Shown here: positions 1 to 14,837 of the stretch, in pieces
Layout of the letters: each line of letters opens with the position of its first letter
Position numbering within the stretch: the first letter of the stretch is position 1
From: Annulohypoxylon bovei var. microspora
Taxonomy: Eukaryota; Ascomycota; Sordariomycetes; Xylariales; Hypoxylaceae
Direction of reading: 5' to 3'
NCBI GenBank assembly: GCA_022836615.1
Contig: MU405365.1
Coordinates: forward strand, 1-64,000
Length of the DNA stretch: 64,000 nt
Made by a program: the position numbers and the translations under genes
The notes under the pieces: model-generated
Seen by the model: only the letters and a program-made list of their open reading frames with translations
Told to the model about the DNA's origin: nothing
The model's database searches: none

Positions 1-349
1 AAAAACTTTTTTCATTTTATATTAATATCTTTTTTATTTTTTAATTTTAAAGTTAATAAAATTTAATTTAATTTAAAACTTAATAAAAAATTAATATTAA
101 TTATAGTTTTATTATATAATTTTTTATTAATAAACCTTTTAATAAAATTTATTAATATTAATAAGTTATGGATAATTATATTATTTAATAAAAATTAAAA
201 TAATTTTAATTTAATATTTAATAACATGATACTATTATTAATTAAACGTAAAATAAAGTTAACATTTTTATGAAAAGTATATAATTAATATTTTAATATA
301 TAAATAATAATATATATTCATTAAAAATATTTATAAAGCTTATATACAA

Positions 350-600
350 TTATTAATATTATTTAAATAAATATTAATATTATTAAAATAAATATTAATA
401 TTAATAACGTTTATTTTAAAAGTGCTTATATTTTTTTTTAAATTATTTATATCCACTTTAAAAATATTCACATCCATTTTAAAAATGTTTATATTTATTT
501 TAAAAATGTTCACATCCGTTTTAAAAATATTTACATTTGTTTTAAAAATATTCATATCCTTTTAAACGATATTTATATTAATTTTAAAAATGTTTCTTTA
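350..600. repeat. 21-bp minisatellite, about 12 decayed units
   Basis: Units of 21 bp follow each other, for example TTTTAAAAATATTCACATCC and its variants between 440 and 600, with more strongly decayed AT-only units from 350 to 400. Units differ almost only by C/T and G/A transitions. Read on the minus strand, the array gives a seven-residue repeat of the type NIFKxDV without a stop for 71 codons. That follows from the period being a multiple of three and is weak evidence for a protein. The array may be the relic of a repetitive coding region of a transposon or gene. Confidence 0.8.
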
Positions 601-3600
601 AATAAAATTTATTTTACTTTTAATAACATTAATATTAACTTATATATTTTATAAAATAATTAAAATTTATTAATTATTATTAATTATTAATAAATTAACA
701 CATTATAAGAATTCTTACAATAAATCGACCATATTTTGGACCATCGCTTTAAAATTTAATTAAAATTTAAAAAACATAATAAAAAAAAATAAATTAAAAA
801 TAATAATTTAATAATAATAATAAATATTATAATAAATATTATTTTTTAAAAAATGTTATTTTAAAAAAGGTTAAATAAATTATTTATAATTAATACAAAA
901 ATATTATTTTTACGCATAAAAGTTAACATTCATTATATATTTTATATTTTAAAACTTTATTAACTTTCTTTAAAAATCTTAAATAATTAACATATAATTT
1001 ATATAAATATAAAAATTAAAATTAAAAGTATCACATATATAAGTAAATAAAAATGCATGATTTCATATTTTATATATTAAAAATAATTTAATATTTTTAA
1101 TTATAATAAAAGGATTTTATTACCCCCGCAAACACATAACCAATTATTTTTAATTAATTAAAAATTAATATTATAATATAAAATTATTTTTATTTTTTTA
1201 AGATTTTAATATTTTTACATTTCGGTTCATTTCATTTACTTTATTATAAAAAAACCTCCCGATTACCTTTATAATTACTTCGTAATAATAGGTTAATATA
1301 TCCATAATAATTAATTAAGTGTATTATTTTAAGGATAAGGCCTTTTAATTAATTAAAAAATAAATCTTAACTTTCGAAATAATCCGTTTATAAAAAGGTG
1401 GTTTTTAATAAAATTCAATTTTTTAAAAATAAAAAACTTATTAAAAAGTTAAAGATTTTATTAAAACCACCTCGTTAATTAAGTTAGATTATTTCTTAAA
1501 GTTTAACTTAAATCACTTTTTAAAGTTTAAGTTAATTCCGAAAATAATTAAATATTAAATAAATTCATAACACCATAAATATAATTATTATATAATTAAA
1601 CTTTATATTATTTGAAAGTTAATTTTTTAACGGATTTAATAAATTAAATTACATAATATTTAAATAATTATTCGTAAAATTATTTTTAAATATAATTTTA
1701 AAAAAAATATATAAATAAAATATAATATTTAAAATAAATTTTAAACTTAAAATTTAATTTATAAATTACATATTTATAATGATAATTTTTTGAATTTTTA
1801 TTATTATTTATTAATTTTTTATTTAAATTATTATAATTTTTAAAAATTAATTTATACAACGTTTAATTAATTATAAAATAAATAATAAAAATATTTATTT
1901 TAATTTAAAATTTAAAACTTATTTATTAAACCGTATATTTATAAAATAATTTCTTTTAAATTTATTTTATTATATATAAAACTTATTATAATTAAATAAA
2001 ATTTTTAATAATTAAAATTTAATTTATATAAATTTTAAAAATTAAAAAACCTTTTATTATTTATTAAAACTTTATTATTTTATTATTTTAATTTAATAAC
2101 ATTCCCGTTAAACGCGAAACGGCTTTTTTAATTAATTGAAATTTTTATTAATAAGCACGGGTTAATTCAAAGTATTTTACCACTTATATAAATTCGTATG
2201 CATTTCATTATATTTATTTAAATTATATACATTTTTATTTTTTAATTTAAATAATTTTATTAACATTTAATTTAAAATTTAAAATTTTATATAAATCGAT
2301 AAATAATTTAAAATAATATTAAATGATTTAAATTACATAATTAACGAATAAATATTAATAAAAATATTTTAATATTTATATAAAATATTAAAATTAAAAC
2401 ATTTTAAAGGTATCACGTATAATTAATTTATAATAACGATATTAATAATTATAATATAATAATTAATTGCGTATAAAATATAACGTATAACATTTTAAAA
2501 TATATATCATTAAAAACGCTTAATTAAAGGTTATATAATAATATAAATTTCATGATTTTAAATATTATAAAAATAAAATTATTTAAATTAAAATTTAAAA
2601 GCTTTATATATTAACTTTTAATAATTTTTAATAATTATTAATAAAGTTAAAGTTAAAGTTACATAAAATTAATTTAAGATTAATTTAAGATTAATTTTAA
2701 TTAAAATATTAATTTAAACTTATATTTAAATTAAATTAAAATTAAATTTTAAAATAAAACCGTTTAAATTAAAAAATAAGTTAATTAAATTAATAAATAA
2801 AACGATTTAATTTATTTAAGTGAATTAATTAAAAATGGTTTTAATAAACCGTTTTTTTAAAATTAAACTTTTTAAAACGCTTTAAAAGGTAATTTAAGTT
2901 ATAAGTTTTATTAAAAATTAATTTTCGTGTATAAATTAAATGGATTTTTTTAAAAAGGAAAAATATTTTTCCATTATTAATTATTTAAAATTTTAATTAT
3001 ATATTTTTTATTATTAAAGTTTTTTTACATTATATAATATTTATTAAAATTAAATCATTATATATTTTTAATATTTAAAGTTATATTTATAAGTTATAAT
3101 AAAATTTAAAAAGCCGTTATTATTAATTATTACGCCGCCGATACGTTTTTATTTTACGGACATTAATTTTACCGTTTAAATCATTATGCCGGGTATTAAT
3201 ATTTATTATTTTAAATATTTAAAATATTTTTCATTATTTTATTTTTTTACTTTAAACGATAATAATATAAATTATAATTTGGTATATTTGGTATATTATA
3301 TATTAATTAAAAATATATAACTTTAAAACGGTAATAACGCGGATTACTTTTATTTAATTAAATTAACCGATTTAAATGCACCTTATATTTTTTACCTTTT
3401 TAACCATGTATTTTACAAAAGTTTATATTATTTTTTCGTCCTTATATATTTAAAAAATAAACTTAAAACATAATCCGTAAAATATAATAATTATAATTAA
3501 TTATAATAATTTAATATTTTATTACGCCGAATTTTAATAATTAAATATTTCTTTATAATAATTTACTTGAAATTTAACGTAATTTAAAAATCCTTTTAAT

Positions 3601-6600
3601 CTTTTAATATAAAATTCAAAATATACCTTAAATAATTTCCGAAACCGTTGCTTAACGTAATAAATATTACCACATTATATAAACGTTTTATAAAAATTAA
3701 TACATTTATATTATCCTTTAATTAATTAAAATTTAATTTTTTTTAAATAATATAATATAATATTTTGCCGATTAAAATAATCGGTTAACGTTAAATAATA
3801 TAACGAATAAAATGTTACTTCGTTTTAACGTTTATTATATATTAAATTAATCGAAGCTTTTAATGTTTTTTAAATATACCGGTAATAAATATAAATTAAT
3901 ATTTTATGTATTATATTTATAAATTCGTTATTTTTTTAAATAACGAATAATATATTATAATCGAAAATTACATTATATTTATAACGTTTTTCGTAAATTT
4001 TTATTTGCCCGTTTTATTTAATTTATATTTTAAAATAATATATTATATATTTTTTAAACTTTATATAACTTATTTAAAATTTTAATACGAGAATTATTAA
4101 TTTTTAATAAAGATCCGAAAATTATAATAAAACATGTTAATTCGGTTATTTAAATTATTAAAATAACCCCATTATTCGTTAAAGTTTACGGTAAAAAACG
4201 TTTTTAAGGCATTATTAATGAAAAGGAATATCGTTAAAAATATTTTATTAAGAAAGAACGGATAGTATGTTTAATTAATAAAAAAGAAAAATATAATGAA
4301 AATTTTAAAAATAATAATATAAATATTAACGAAGAAAATTATAAATTCCTTAAATTTATTTAATTTAATAATTTAAATGCTTATATATTACCTTTATTAT
4401 TATTATTTAACTTTAATTTTAACGATAATATAATAAATAACGAATATATGGATAAAAATTTATTAATTAAAATTTTTAAACCTTATTATAATGTTATTAT
4501 GAAACGTTTTTTATATTTTTAATATTAATGATACCTTTAATATAAATTAACGATATTAATTATAATTATTTAATATTAATTATAATATAAATGTATAAAT
4601 ATATAAAATTATTTAAATATAAATTATAAATATTTAAATGGTTAAATATAAAGCTTATTTTATTATTTAATTATTAAACGTATTAATTTAATAATAAATT
4701 AATTATTTATTTAAATAATTAATTAATTAAATATGTATATATTTTATATTTATATTAAGGACGTTTTATACGTATTATGCGTTATTAAATTAAGTTTTAA
4801 TGATTAATTAATTCTTTTTATTAATTGTGGTGGCAGGTAAAATTTTAATTAATGGTTACGTTTTATTAATAAAAGTTAAATATAAATTATAATAAAGTTA
4901 AAATTTTTAATAAACGCTTTTTAATTTAATAAGTTTAAAAATGCTTAAAATAATATTATTTTTTATAATTTAAAATTTATAATAAAAAAAGTAAAAGTTA
5001 AATTATAATTAAATTTATTAAAAAACTTTTCAACGCCTTTTAAAGCCGTTACTTTTATAAGAAACATAAGAAATATATTTAAAAGTAATTTAATTAATCG
5101 TATATTTTAAGTGGTTTTAAAAGATAATAATATACCTTTTAAAAGCTTTAAAGCTTTATACGTATATAAATTTATATGCATTTTATTATATTAATCCCCG
5201 TGGGATTAAATCTTATTTTTATATTTAAATAATTTTTTTAAAAGCGAATGTACTTTAAAATGCTTAAATTTAAATAAGAATTATCTTATAATTTAATTAA
5301 TTAAATTAAATTATATTATGTATAAAAGGTTATTATTATAATTATATTATAAATTATAAAAAATATGAAAATATTAAAGCGTTTTAAAGGTATTATATGT
5401 AATTAATTCAAAGTAATAACATTGGAAATTAAGATTTAATAATTTATTAAAAACGATTTATAAAGTGTAATTTATTAAAACTTAAATTTTTAAAATCGTT
5501 GGATTAAAAGTTTTTAAATTCTTAAATTTTATTTAAATGATTTTTATAAAAAGAAAGTTAATTACGTTAAAGTTATAAAATCACCTTGTATCGTTTTTTA
5601 ATATATAATATTATTAAAATAATAAATTTTTTATAAATGTGTTTTTAAATGCTTTTAATAATCCGGAATATTACTTATATATATAGGCGTTATTTAATGT
5701 ATTATTTTAAAATTATTTTTAATTATTAATAATTATTTTAAATGTTTAAATTAATTAAAATTTATACGTAATTTAAAGTTATTTTTAATAATTTACCATA
5801 AATGGTTTAAGCGTTATTATAAAAACCTTAATTAAGTATTTATATAAAAACGAAAAGTTTTAACGGTGGTTTTTATGCACGGATTAAATGGGCGGTAAAA
5901 GAAATAAATTAATTATTTAATAAATTTACGTAATTAAAATTTAATTTAAGTTAAATATAAATAAAAAGATTTTTAAATTAAATAATTAAATAACCTTTAA
6001 AAAGGTAATTATAAATGGTAATAAATGGTTAAATAAATGAATAAATGGAAGGTTTAATACGAAAGGTTTAATTAATGGTAAATGGTTTTTATTAAATGAA
6101 AAAATAAATAAAAGTAAATGATTAAAAAAATGAATTATAAATTTTCGGTTAAACTTAAAATATTATATTATTTAAACGGGTAATTTTATATATTATTAAT
6201 TAACGAATAATTGGAAAGTAATTATTAAGCGATTAATGGTTAATTTTAAAAAAAATAATAATTAATTATAACGTAATATCATTAATTATCATTAAGTTAA
6301 TATAATAAAAACTTTTAAATGTATTTATTATATTTAAATATTTATTTATATATGAAAATATTATATAAAATAAAATATTATTTAATATTTAATTAAAATT
6401 ATATTTATATAATAAAGTAAATTCATTTAAAATTAAAAATTAAATTTAATTATTTTTAATTTTAAATTTAAACCCTTTATTATCGTTTAAAATATTATTA
6501 AAATAAATATATTATATATTTATTTATAAATAATTATATTATTCTATAAATTATTAAGTAATATATTTTTAATAATAACTTAATATTTATTTATTTATTT

Positions 6601-7509
6601 TAATGAAATTCCTTTTAATAACGGCGGATAATAAAAAAACACATGAAACATTAAATTAAAATTTAAATTTTATTTATTAAAATGAAATTAAATATTATTA
6701 ATTTATATAATATAATATAATAATAAATGTAAACTTTTACTTTTATTTAAAAATCTTTTAAAAAATTAAAATATTAATTTCTTTTATATGGAATTTTAAA
6801 TTAAAATCATTTAATATTTAATGTAATAATATAAATATTTTAATTAATTTTAAGTGTTAAAAAGTGTTTTTAAAAATGGGAATATTATATTTTAATTTAA
6901 ACTTTAAGTAATTAATATTAAAAATTAATTCGGAAATATATTTAATTATTTATTTATTTAATTCACTTAATAATATTAATCGTATTTTAATAAAAGGTAT
7001 ATCGGTAATCGTTTTTCATTAAAAAATAAATTAAATACGTTATAATTTAAAGTTAATGGATTTAATGTTTAATTATAACATTAATAACGAAGTTAAATTA
7101 ATTCGATAATATAACGCATTTTTTTAATTTATTAATATTTTATGTTTAAATTGGAAATTAAATACCTTTTTTTAAGAAATTTACCTTAAAATTCATAACT
7201 TTATTTTTTATTTAAAAAGGATTAAAAAAGGTACATTTAATTACGTTTCGAATAGCGTAATAATATTTAATGGTAAACTTATTATTATAAAAAAAGTATT
7301 AATTAATAAATCGAACGAATTACGTAAAATAATTTAAAAGATTAATATTTCCGGGATAATTTAATATTCCCATGTTATAAGGTAAATAAAAGTATTTTAT
7401 AAATATAATTATTTATTTTACGGCGAAATAAATATAAATATATATTATTTAATAATGTTAATAACTTTTTTAAATTTTTTTTAATTTTTTATAATAAGGG
7501 AATTAATAT

Positions 7510-7830
7510 TTATTAATATATGCCTTAAATTCTTTAAGGATGTAATAAAAGGTTTATTTATTATATATAATCATGGGATTATACACCGTAATATTACGAC
7601 GAAGAATTTTTTTATGAAATGAAATATTAAATATAATTAATTTTTTATAATAATATATGATTTTAAAAAAGTTATTTATAATATAATTAACGGTAACATT
7701 AATTTTAAACCTTTTTATTTTATTACCTTTAAAATTAAAGAAAAGTTATATATTAACGTTATTAATATATGGTTTTTTGGATATATATATTACGTATATT
7801 TTATTAAAAATTAACTTTAAAATAATTTAA
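7510..7830 (+). pseudogene. Protein kinase relic, RIP-mutated
   Basis: Read from 7,572 on the plus strand, the codons give HGIIHRNITTKNFF, which is kinase subdomain VIb with the catalytic HRD turned into HRN by a GAC to AAC change. It is followed by stop codons at plausible former Trp/Gln/Arg positions. Then comes a DFK-type segment near 7,657 (former DFG), an ITFKI segment near 7,725 (former APE loop) and VINIWFFG near 7,760 (former DIWSFG, subdomain IX). Order and spacing match a Ser/Thr kinase C-lobe. The N-lobe upstream is not legible. Because RIP attacks duplicated DNA, this was probably one member of a multi-copy kinase family or cargo of a repeated element. The subfamily cannot be decided. 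Confidence 0.6.
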
Positions 7831-10043
7831 AAATTAATAAAAATTATTATATTAATATAATAAATCTTTTAAATATTCATTTAAATTAAAAGATTATAAA
7901 TGAATATAAATATAACCTTTTTAAAAGTAAACTATAATAAAATAAAAATAAAAGGCTTATAATTAATGGAGTTTTAAAATATTATGCTTTAATAAAAATT
8001 TAAAATTAAAACGTGTGAAAAAAAAATCGTAATTTTCTTAATAAATATAATAATAAATTAATTATTAAAAGTAATAAGTTACGTTACGTTAACGTGTAAT
8101 ATTTTATAATGTATTATTATTTTATTATTATAAACGTATAAATTATTAACTTTTAAACTTAAATTAAACGTAATTTTATATGGTATAAATTATATAAAAT
8201 CATAAAGTTCCTTTTATTTAATAAAACCTTTTTATTATTAATAATTATTAATTAATTAAAATTATAAAGTAAATAATTAAGGAATTAAAACATTGTTTAT
8301 TTTTACGAAATATATAATATAATTCGTTTATTTTTATTTTTATTTTTATTTTAATTAAATAACTTATAATATTTTTAATTTATAATCGTAGCTTTATTAA
8401 ATTATAATTACATAAAATTACTCGTTCGAATAATATAATATTTTAAGTTTAATTAAATGTTTATAATTTAATTTTTTAATTTCTTATTTTTAATTTTTTC
8501 TTATTTAACATAATTATTCACCACCATTTAATTAATAATTTATTTACTCGTTAAATTACCTTTAATAAATTACTTATTAAATTATTAATTTAATTACTTA
8601 TAATTATTCGTAGCTACCTTTTTAACGGTTTAATTATCTTTTTAAAAGTTATAAATATATAATTACCTTTTTTAAATAAATTTTAAAAGTTAAGAAACTT
8701 GTTATTTTAATTTGGTTTAAATATATTTAATTACATTTAAAAATCTTAAGTTTTTTATATACTTTTATTTTTATATTTAAATAATTTTATAAAAATTAAT
8801 TACATTAAATTAAAAGGTGGATTATAAAATAACTTTTATTAATGATAATTTAATAATTTAATTATTATTATATAAAATGAATTATAAGCGTAAATATATA
8901 ATAAAAAGTAAATAAAACTTTAAATTTATTAAAATTATAAAAATTTAAAAACGTATTTAAAATTAAATTAAATAAATTATATTACATTATAATAAATTAA
9001 ATGATTTTTAAAAAATAAATAATTAAATTACGATGTGTAAATTTAATAATTAAAAAAAAACAAAATTAATAAAATCATATTAAAATAAGATTAACTTATT
9101 TAAATTTAAAAATATTTGTAATTTAAATTATAAAAACTTTAAATATTTTAAAATTAAATTTATTTAAAATTATTTTTATTTTTATTACCGTTATTTATCG
9201 TTATTATTATTTTTTTCATTAATCGATTTAATATATATATATAAATACATAAAATTTAAATATTATTATTTTAATATAAAATAATTTCACTTATGTATAA
9301 ATATATAAAAATATTAAAATTAAAATAAATATATTTATTTTATAATATTTTTTTTTTATAATATATAATGTATTTATAATAACTTTTAATAAAATAAATA
9401 TATATTTATTTATATAATTTAATAATATTAATTAAATTAAAAAAATTATTTTATATAATAATATATATTTTAATATAATATAATATATATATAAAATTTA
9501 ATATATTATTATAACCCGTTTAATAATTTTACGTTTTATTTTTATTAATTTTAATTTTTATTAATTATTATTAATATATTATTCGAATATTAATTAAATA
9601 TTTTTTAATATATTACCCGCAATTATATTTCTTATAACTCGTTTATTTTTAAGCTTATAAAGTTAAAAAGTTATGTTTCGTTAAATAAAAAAATAATTAA
9701 AAAATAAATCCGAAAAGTTTAAAAAGTTTAAAAAAGAAGAAAAAAAAAAAAAAACCCCATATAATCATTAATTATTTTCTTAATTACCATTAATTTCTTT
9801 TATTAATTTTAATAAAATTCATTTAAAATTAATATTTAAATTAATAAAATTATAAAAACCGTTTATTAATTTAAAATATATTCGTAAAATAATTTTATTA
9901 TATTTTATATAAACACCGTATATTATTAAAAAAATTAAACTTATTTCTTAAAATATTATGGATTTAATTCGTAAACATTAATAAGCAAGTCTTAATTTAA
10001 ATAATTAATAATTTAATTAATATAATTATTCGTTTTTATTAAG

Positions 10044-10719
10044 AGATTTGCTATTTCAATAGTATTGCATTTCAATAATATTGCATTTCAATAGTATTCT
10101 CTGATTGGTCGAAATCCTTATCGATACGCCATGGCCACCAGCTCGGGGTACTTGGTCCCCCATACAAAGCTTGGTGCACACGAATGTACCTTCCCACCCA
10201 CCGGTTAGCTTTCTATACCCATCCATCTTCTCACTTGAATAACTTTACAAAAAGGCCTTCGATCAGCTTGCAATTAGTTTTAAAGTTAGTATAAGTAAAA
10301 ACCTAATCATATAAATCAAGTTACATTATTATTATTGCTGTTTTCATTGATGCATCCCGCAGAATGTATTGATAGCTGTAGGGCGTTGAACGGCCTCCAG
10401 GGATCATCACGTGCGACCGGCGAAACAACCGTAAAACCGTATGAAATCGGGGTAAAACACCGCATATCTCGGCAACCAGGCCATGCACCAGAATGAAACA
10501 TACATCATTAGATGGCCTGAATTGAGGGCTATCTTATAATACAAACCGTCAAGATATTGATGACTAATTGCGAAAGTTATTCGGGTTGAAAGGTATATTA
10601 TTTTGTAGAAACATTTGATGGGGTGATGGCTTATCGATAAGGTTTTCAACCAATCAGAAACGCCGCCTTCCTACCCGCGGGGTACTATTAAAATGCAATA
10701 CTATTGAAATAACAAATCT
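10044..10719. mobile_element. MITE-like TIR element, spared by RIP
   Basis: A 676-bp island of normal base composition sits inside the AT-rich block. Its ends are inverted copies of each other. AGATTTG(C/T)TATTTCAATAGTATTGCATTT starts it at 10,044 and ends it in reverse at 10,719. A second inverted block (TCTGATTGGT ... CCTTATCGATA) lies at about 10,098-10,130 and 10,629-10,661. The left end carries an extra tandem copy of the TATTGCATTTCAATA motif. The interior holds only two overlapping minus-strand frames of 61 and 80 codons that run into the TIR, and I do not regard them as genes. No transposase is present, so it is non-autonomous. The exact ends and target duplication are uncertain because the flanks are decayed. 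Confidence 0.75.
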
Positions 10720-13700
10720 TTTTATTAAAACTTTAAAATAATATTTAATATTTTAAAATATATTTAATGTTTTTTTTAAAAGTTATTCCATTTTTACCGT
10801 CGATAAAATATACATGGTTTTCTTTATAAATAAAACTACGTAATAAATTTTAACCGTATATTATTTTAAATTTTATTATTTCTTTAAGCATATATATACG
10901 TATACGCGTTATAATTTTTCATTAAAAATATAATCGTAAAACGCGAATTTTTCGCCGATAATTAACACCTTTATAAATAATTTACGCCGTAATAAACCGA
11001 ATCACGAAATAAACCCGTTAATTAAAAAAAAAAAAATTAAAACTTCGGAAATATAAAAATTTAATTAAATTAATAAATTTTATTATTTAAAATTTACCGT
11101 TAATAAATAATAAATTAATAACGTTTAACTTTAATTATATATATAATTTTAAACGAAAATAAATGTAAAATAATAAAAGTATTAAAATAAACGCGAATAT
11201 ATTATTAACGGATATTTTTTTTATAACGTTTTATAATTTAAAAATTAAAATTTTATATATTATAAAATTAATAATAATAATTTAAAAAAAAGAATTCGAT
11301 TAAATATTATAAACATTAATTTATTTAAATAATATTAATAAAATTAAGTTAAAAATAAAATTACTTTTTTATAACTTTTATAATTTAAATTAAAAATTAT
11401 TTAAATTAATATAATATAATTTTAAAAACGTAAGATTTTATTAATTTATATTTTAAATTAAAGTTTTCATCGGTTTTAAAATTTTTATTTATAAAAATGT
11501 ATAACCATTACTTATTATTTTCTTTTTTTTTTTTTCTTTTATTTATTAAAAATATTAATTTTATTAATAAATGATTTAATAATTAAAACTAATAACTTAA
11601 ATATATTATTTATTTATTTATTAATATTAAACGGTTTTTTATTTTACATTTACTTTTTAATTTATAACTTTAATTTAATATAACGTTATAAATTTTCTTT
11701 TAATATTAATTAATAAAAATTCTTATAAAAAAAATAAAAAAAATAAAACCCCGGTATATTATTTAAATATTTATTAAAATAACCATATATATATTTAAAA
11801 TTAAACATTATTAACTTAATATTTAAATGCTTATTAAAATAATTACGTATATTTATTATTTAAAATTAAATATTATTAATTTAACATTTAAAAAAAGGTA
11901 AAAAAAGTAATAATAAAAATTTAATATTAATTTAAATAATTTTTTATTTTTTAATATTAAGTTTATTTTTTAAAAATATATTTATAATTTATTAAAAAAT
12001 TAATTATTAACTTTTATATCCGAAAAAATAAATTAATTAAAAGGTTCTTAAATTAATTTTTTTAATGCTTAAAGCTTATTTTTACCACGTGTGTTATAAT
12101 TACGACCGGGTATTTAAATATTAAAACATATTTTTAAAATGAAATAAATTATAATTATTATTTATAAGTTAATTAATATTATTATAAATCCTTTTTAATA
12201 TTAAATTACTTTAATAATATAACATTAATAAAAATATAAAACATGTAATATAATAATAAATAAATATATATTTATATATTTATTTACTTAATATTTATTT
12301 ATTTATTTATTTATAATAAATATTTATTTAAATACTTAAATATTTTATTATTATTACATTATTATTACATTATTTTAATGTTAATAACGATATTTTATTT
12401 AATTACCCGCTTTAAAATAAATATTTATTTACTTATTAAATATTTTTAAAATATAAATAAATAAATATTTAAATATTTAAAATATAAGTAATTATTTTTT
12501 AATATATTTTTATAAAATGTAAATAAAGTAAAATATATTTTATTTAATTATATAAACTTAAATTAATTAATAATAACGAATGTAAGTTTTTTTAAAGTTT
12601 AATAAAGTCATATAATTAAATATGTATTTACCGGGGATAATTATTTTAATAAAGTCGTATTTTTATTATAAAAACGGGTTATAAATGTTATGTTATATTA
12701 GGTTTATAATATGTATAATTAATAATTAATTACTTTTAAATTACTTTAAAATTAAAGAAAAATATAACTTTTATATTAAAATATTAAAATGTGTTTAAAA
12801 ATTAAAAATTTTATTTTAAAAAGGAAAAATTTAATAATAATTAATAAAATAAATTAAATATAAAATATTTAAGAAATTATTAATTAATAATAAAGTAATA
12901 ATATTTTATTTTAATGTTAAAAAGTATTATTTATAATGTTTATTTTTAAATGTTATTAAAAAACGTAATGTTTTTATATTAAATTAAATAAAACGTATTT
13001 AATATAATTTTTAATAAATTAAAAAAGCGGATTAATAATAAAAAGGTTTTTTAATATATATTAACATTATTAATAAAATATTATTACTTGTAAAAATATT
13101 TAAGTAAATATTAAATTTATTTACTTAAAAAATAAGTAACTTAATGTTTAAAAAAATGGTATATTATGTTATAAAAATGGTTTATTAATTAAATAATTGG
13201 TTAATTCCATCACATTACTTTTTTTTATTTATTTATTTTTAATAAATAAGTTATTAATATTATCGAATATTAATTTTTTATGTGCTCGTTTTACAATTCT
13301 TTTATCCCTTTTAACATTACTTTTATAATTAACGGTACGAAGGTTATATATTTTCTTAAAATGGGACAAGCATTTAAACCGTTTAAAAAAGGATAAAAAT
13401 AACATTTTCGTAAATTAATTAAAATAATAAAAATATTATTAATAATAAAAATAAGCTTTAAAAATGTGGTATGTTTTTTAATTTTAATGTTATATTCGAA
13501 AGTTATTTATTTATTTATTTATTTAAATAAATATATTTAAAAGGAAAAAAAAACATAAAAATGTAATAATGGAATAAATGTTCATTTTTCCCCCCCTTTT
13601 TTTTTTTTTAAATAAATTATTATATTTTATTATTTTATTTTATAAGATCGTATATTACTTAAGTTATATACGTATATTAAATATTTATTTAAATAAATAA

Positions 13701-14837
13701 ATACTTATTAATTATTAACTTTTTTTTATTAAACTTTATTTATATTTTATAATTATTAATTAAAATTAATTAAATGATTACAAGGTTTTTTAACAATACG
13801 TTTAATAAAACCGTTTTAAATTTACTTATTATATAAAACAAATATTTTTTACCGTTTAATAATAAAGATTTAAAAATCTTATTAATTTCGTTTTTATATT
13901 ATATTATAAACGCATTTTATTAAGTTTACATTTATTTTAATAAAATAATATATATTTTATTAAAAAAACTTTTATTTTATTAAAATAACATTTATATTAT
14001 TAAAATAATATTTATTTTATTAAAACGACGTGTATTAATGAATTATTTCTTTAGAAATACGTAATAATACTTATTTATAATAATTAAAATTATGATTTTT
14101 ATACATTAATATTATCATGAAATAATAATAATATATTAATTATTTAAGTATATTTTATTAACCGATTATATATTAATTTTTAAATAATTTATTTTTAAGT
14201 TTTTTTTAATAAACATTAAATTATTTAATAAATTATATTTAATTATAATTTAACTTTTATACCTTTTTATTTAATGGTATTATAAACATTATAATTAACC
14301 TTTTTTATTAATAAATAATATTTAAAAATCCTTTTATATTTACCTTTAAAACATATTTAAAATAATTAAATTAACGGTAAATTAATTTAATATAAAACGC
14401 TCGTTTTTAAAAGCGAAATATTAACATTATTAAATAAAATAATGATCCTTTTAATTTTATAAAAAATTCGAAAGCTTTCATTTACGTTAATAATAAAATA
14501 AATTTTAATTAAAATTAAATAAAAACTTTTAATTAAAATTTAAAAGGAAAAAAATACTTTTTTACCCGATTTACATTTTTTTTTTATAATTTTTTTTTTA
14601 ATAATAATAATTAATTCGAAATTACGAACGTTATTAATATAACCAATTATATTACTTAAGTGTTAATAAAAGTTAAAAATATATTCGTGAATAAAGTTAT
14701 TATTTTAATGGTTAAAAATTTAAATGTATTTATTATTAAATTTATTATATATTAAGAAATTATATTAAATAATTAATAATAATTATAATTTAAACCAAAA
14801 TAAATAATCTTTTTTAATAATTATATTTTTAAATAAA
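10720..14837. repeat. RIP-degraded AT-rich block, middle part
   Basis: This has the same extreme A+T composition as the left block and contains no usable reading frame. A tandem duplication of about 65 bp (ATTTAAAT-TTATTAAAATAA...) lies at roughly 11,761-11,890, with copies differing by transitions. I recognise no conserved protein motif in it. Confidence 0.8.

Larger units (their letters stand above)
1..10043. repeat. RIP-degraded AT-rich block, left part
   Basis: The stretch is almost entirely A/T on both strands, with surviving C and G mostly in ACG/CGT words. That is expected when CpA (and TpG on the other strand) has been converted to TpA by repeat-induced point mutation. No reading frame longer than about 70 codons exists, apart from one that simply reads a minisatellite. 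The sequence must derive from transposable elements or duplicated segments too decayed for me to name, except for a kinase-like relic near 7.5-7.8 kb and a 21-bp tandem repeat near 350-600. A small imperfect palindrome lies at 1,396-1,472 (AGGTGG...CCACCT arms). That RIP is the cause is inferred here from composition and is demonstrated directly by the LTR copies further right. Confidence 0.85.

Noticed and set aside
340..555. 71-codon minus-strand frame
   Set aside because: It only reads the 21-bp minisatellite in frame; low complexity and no conserved content.
10316..10649. Two overlapping minus-strand frames (61 and 80 codons) in the TIR island
   Set aside because: They overlap each other in different frames, one enters the terminal repeat, and neither shows transposase motifs.
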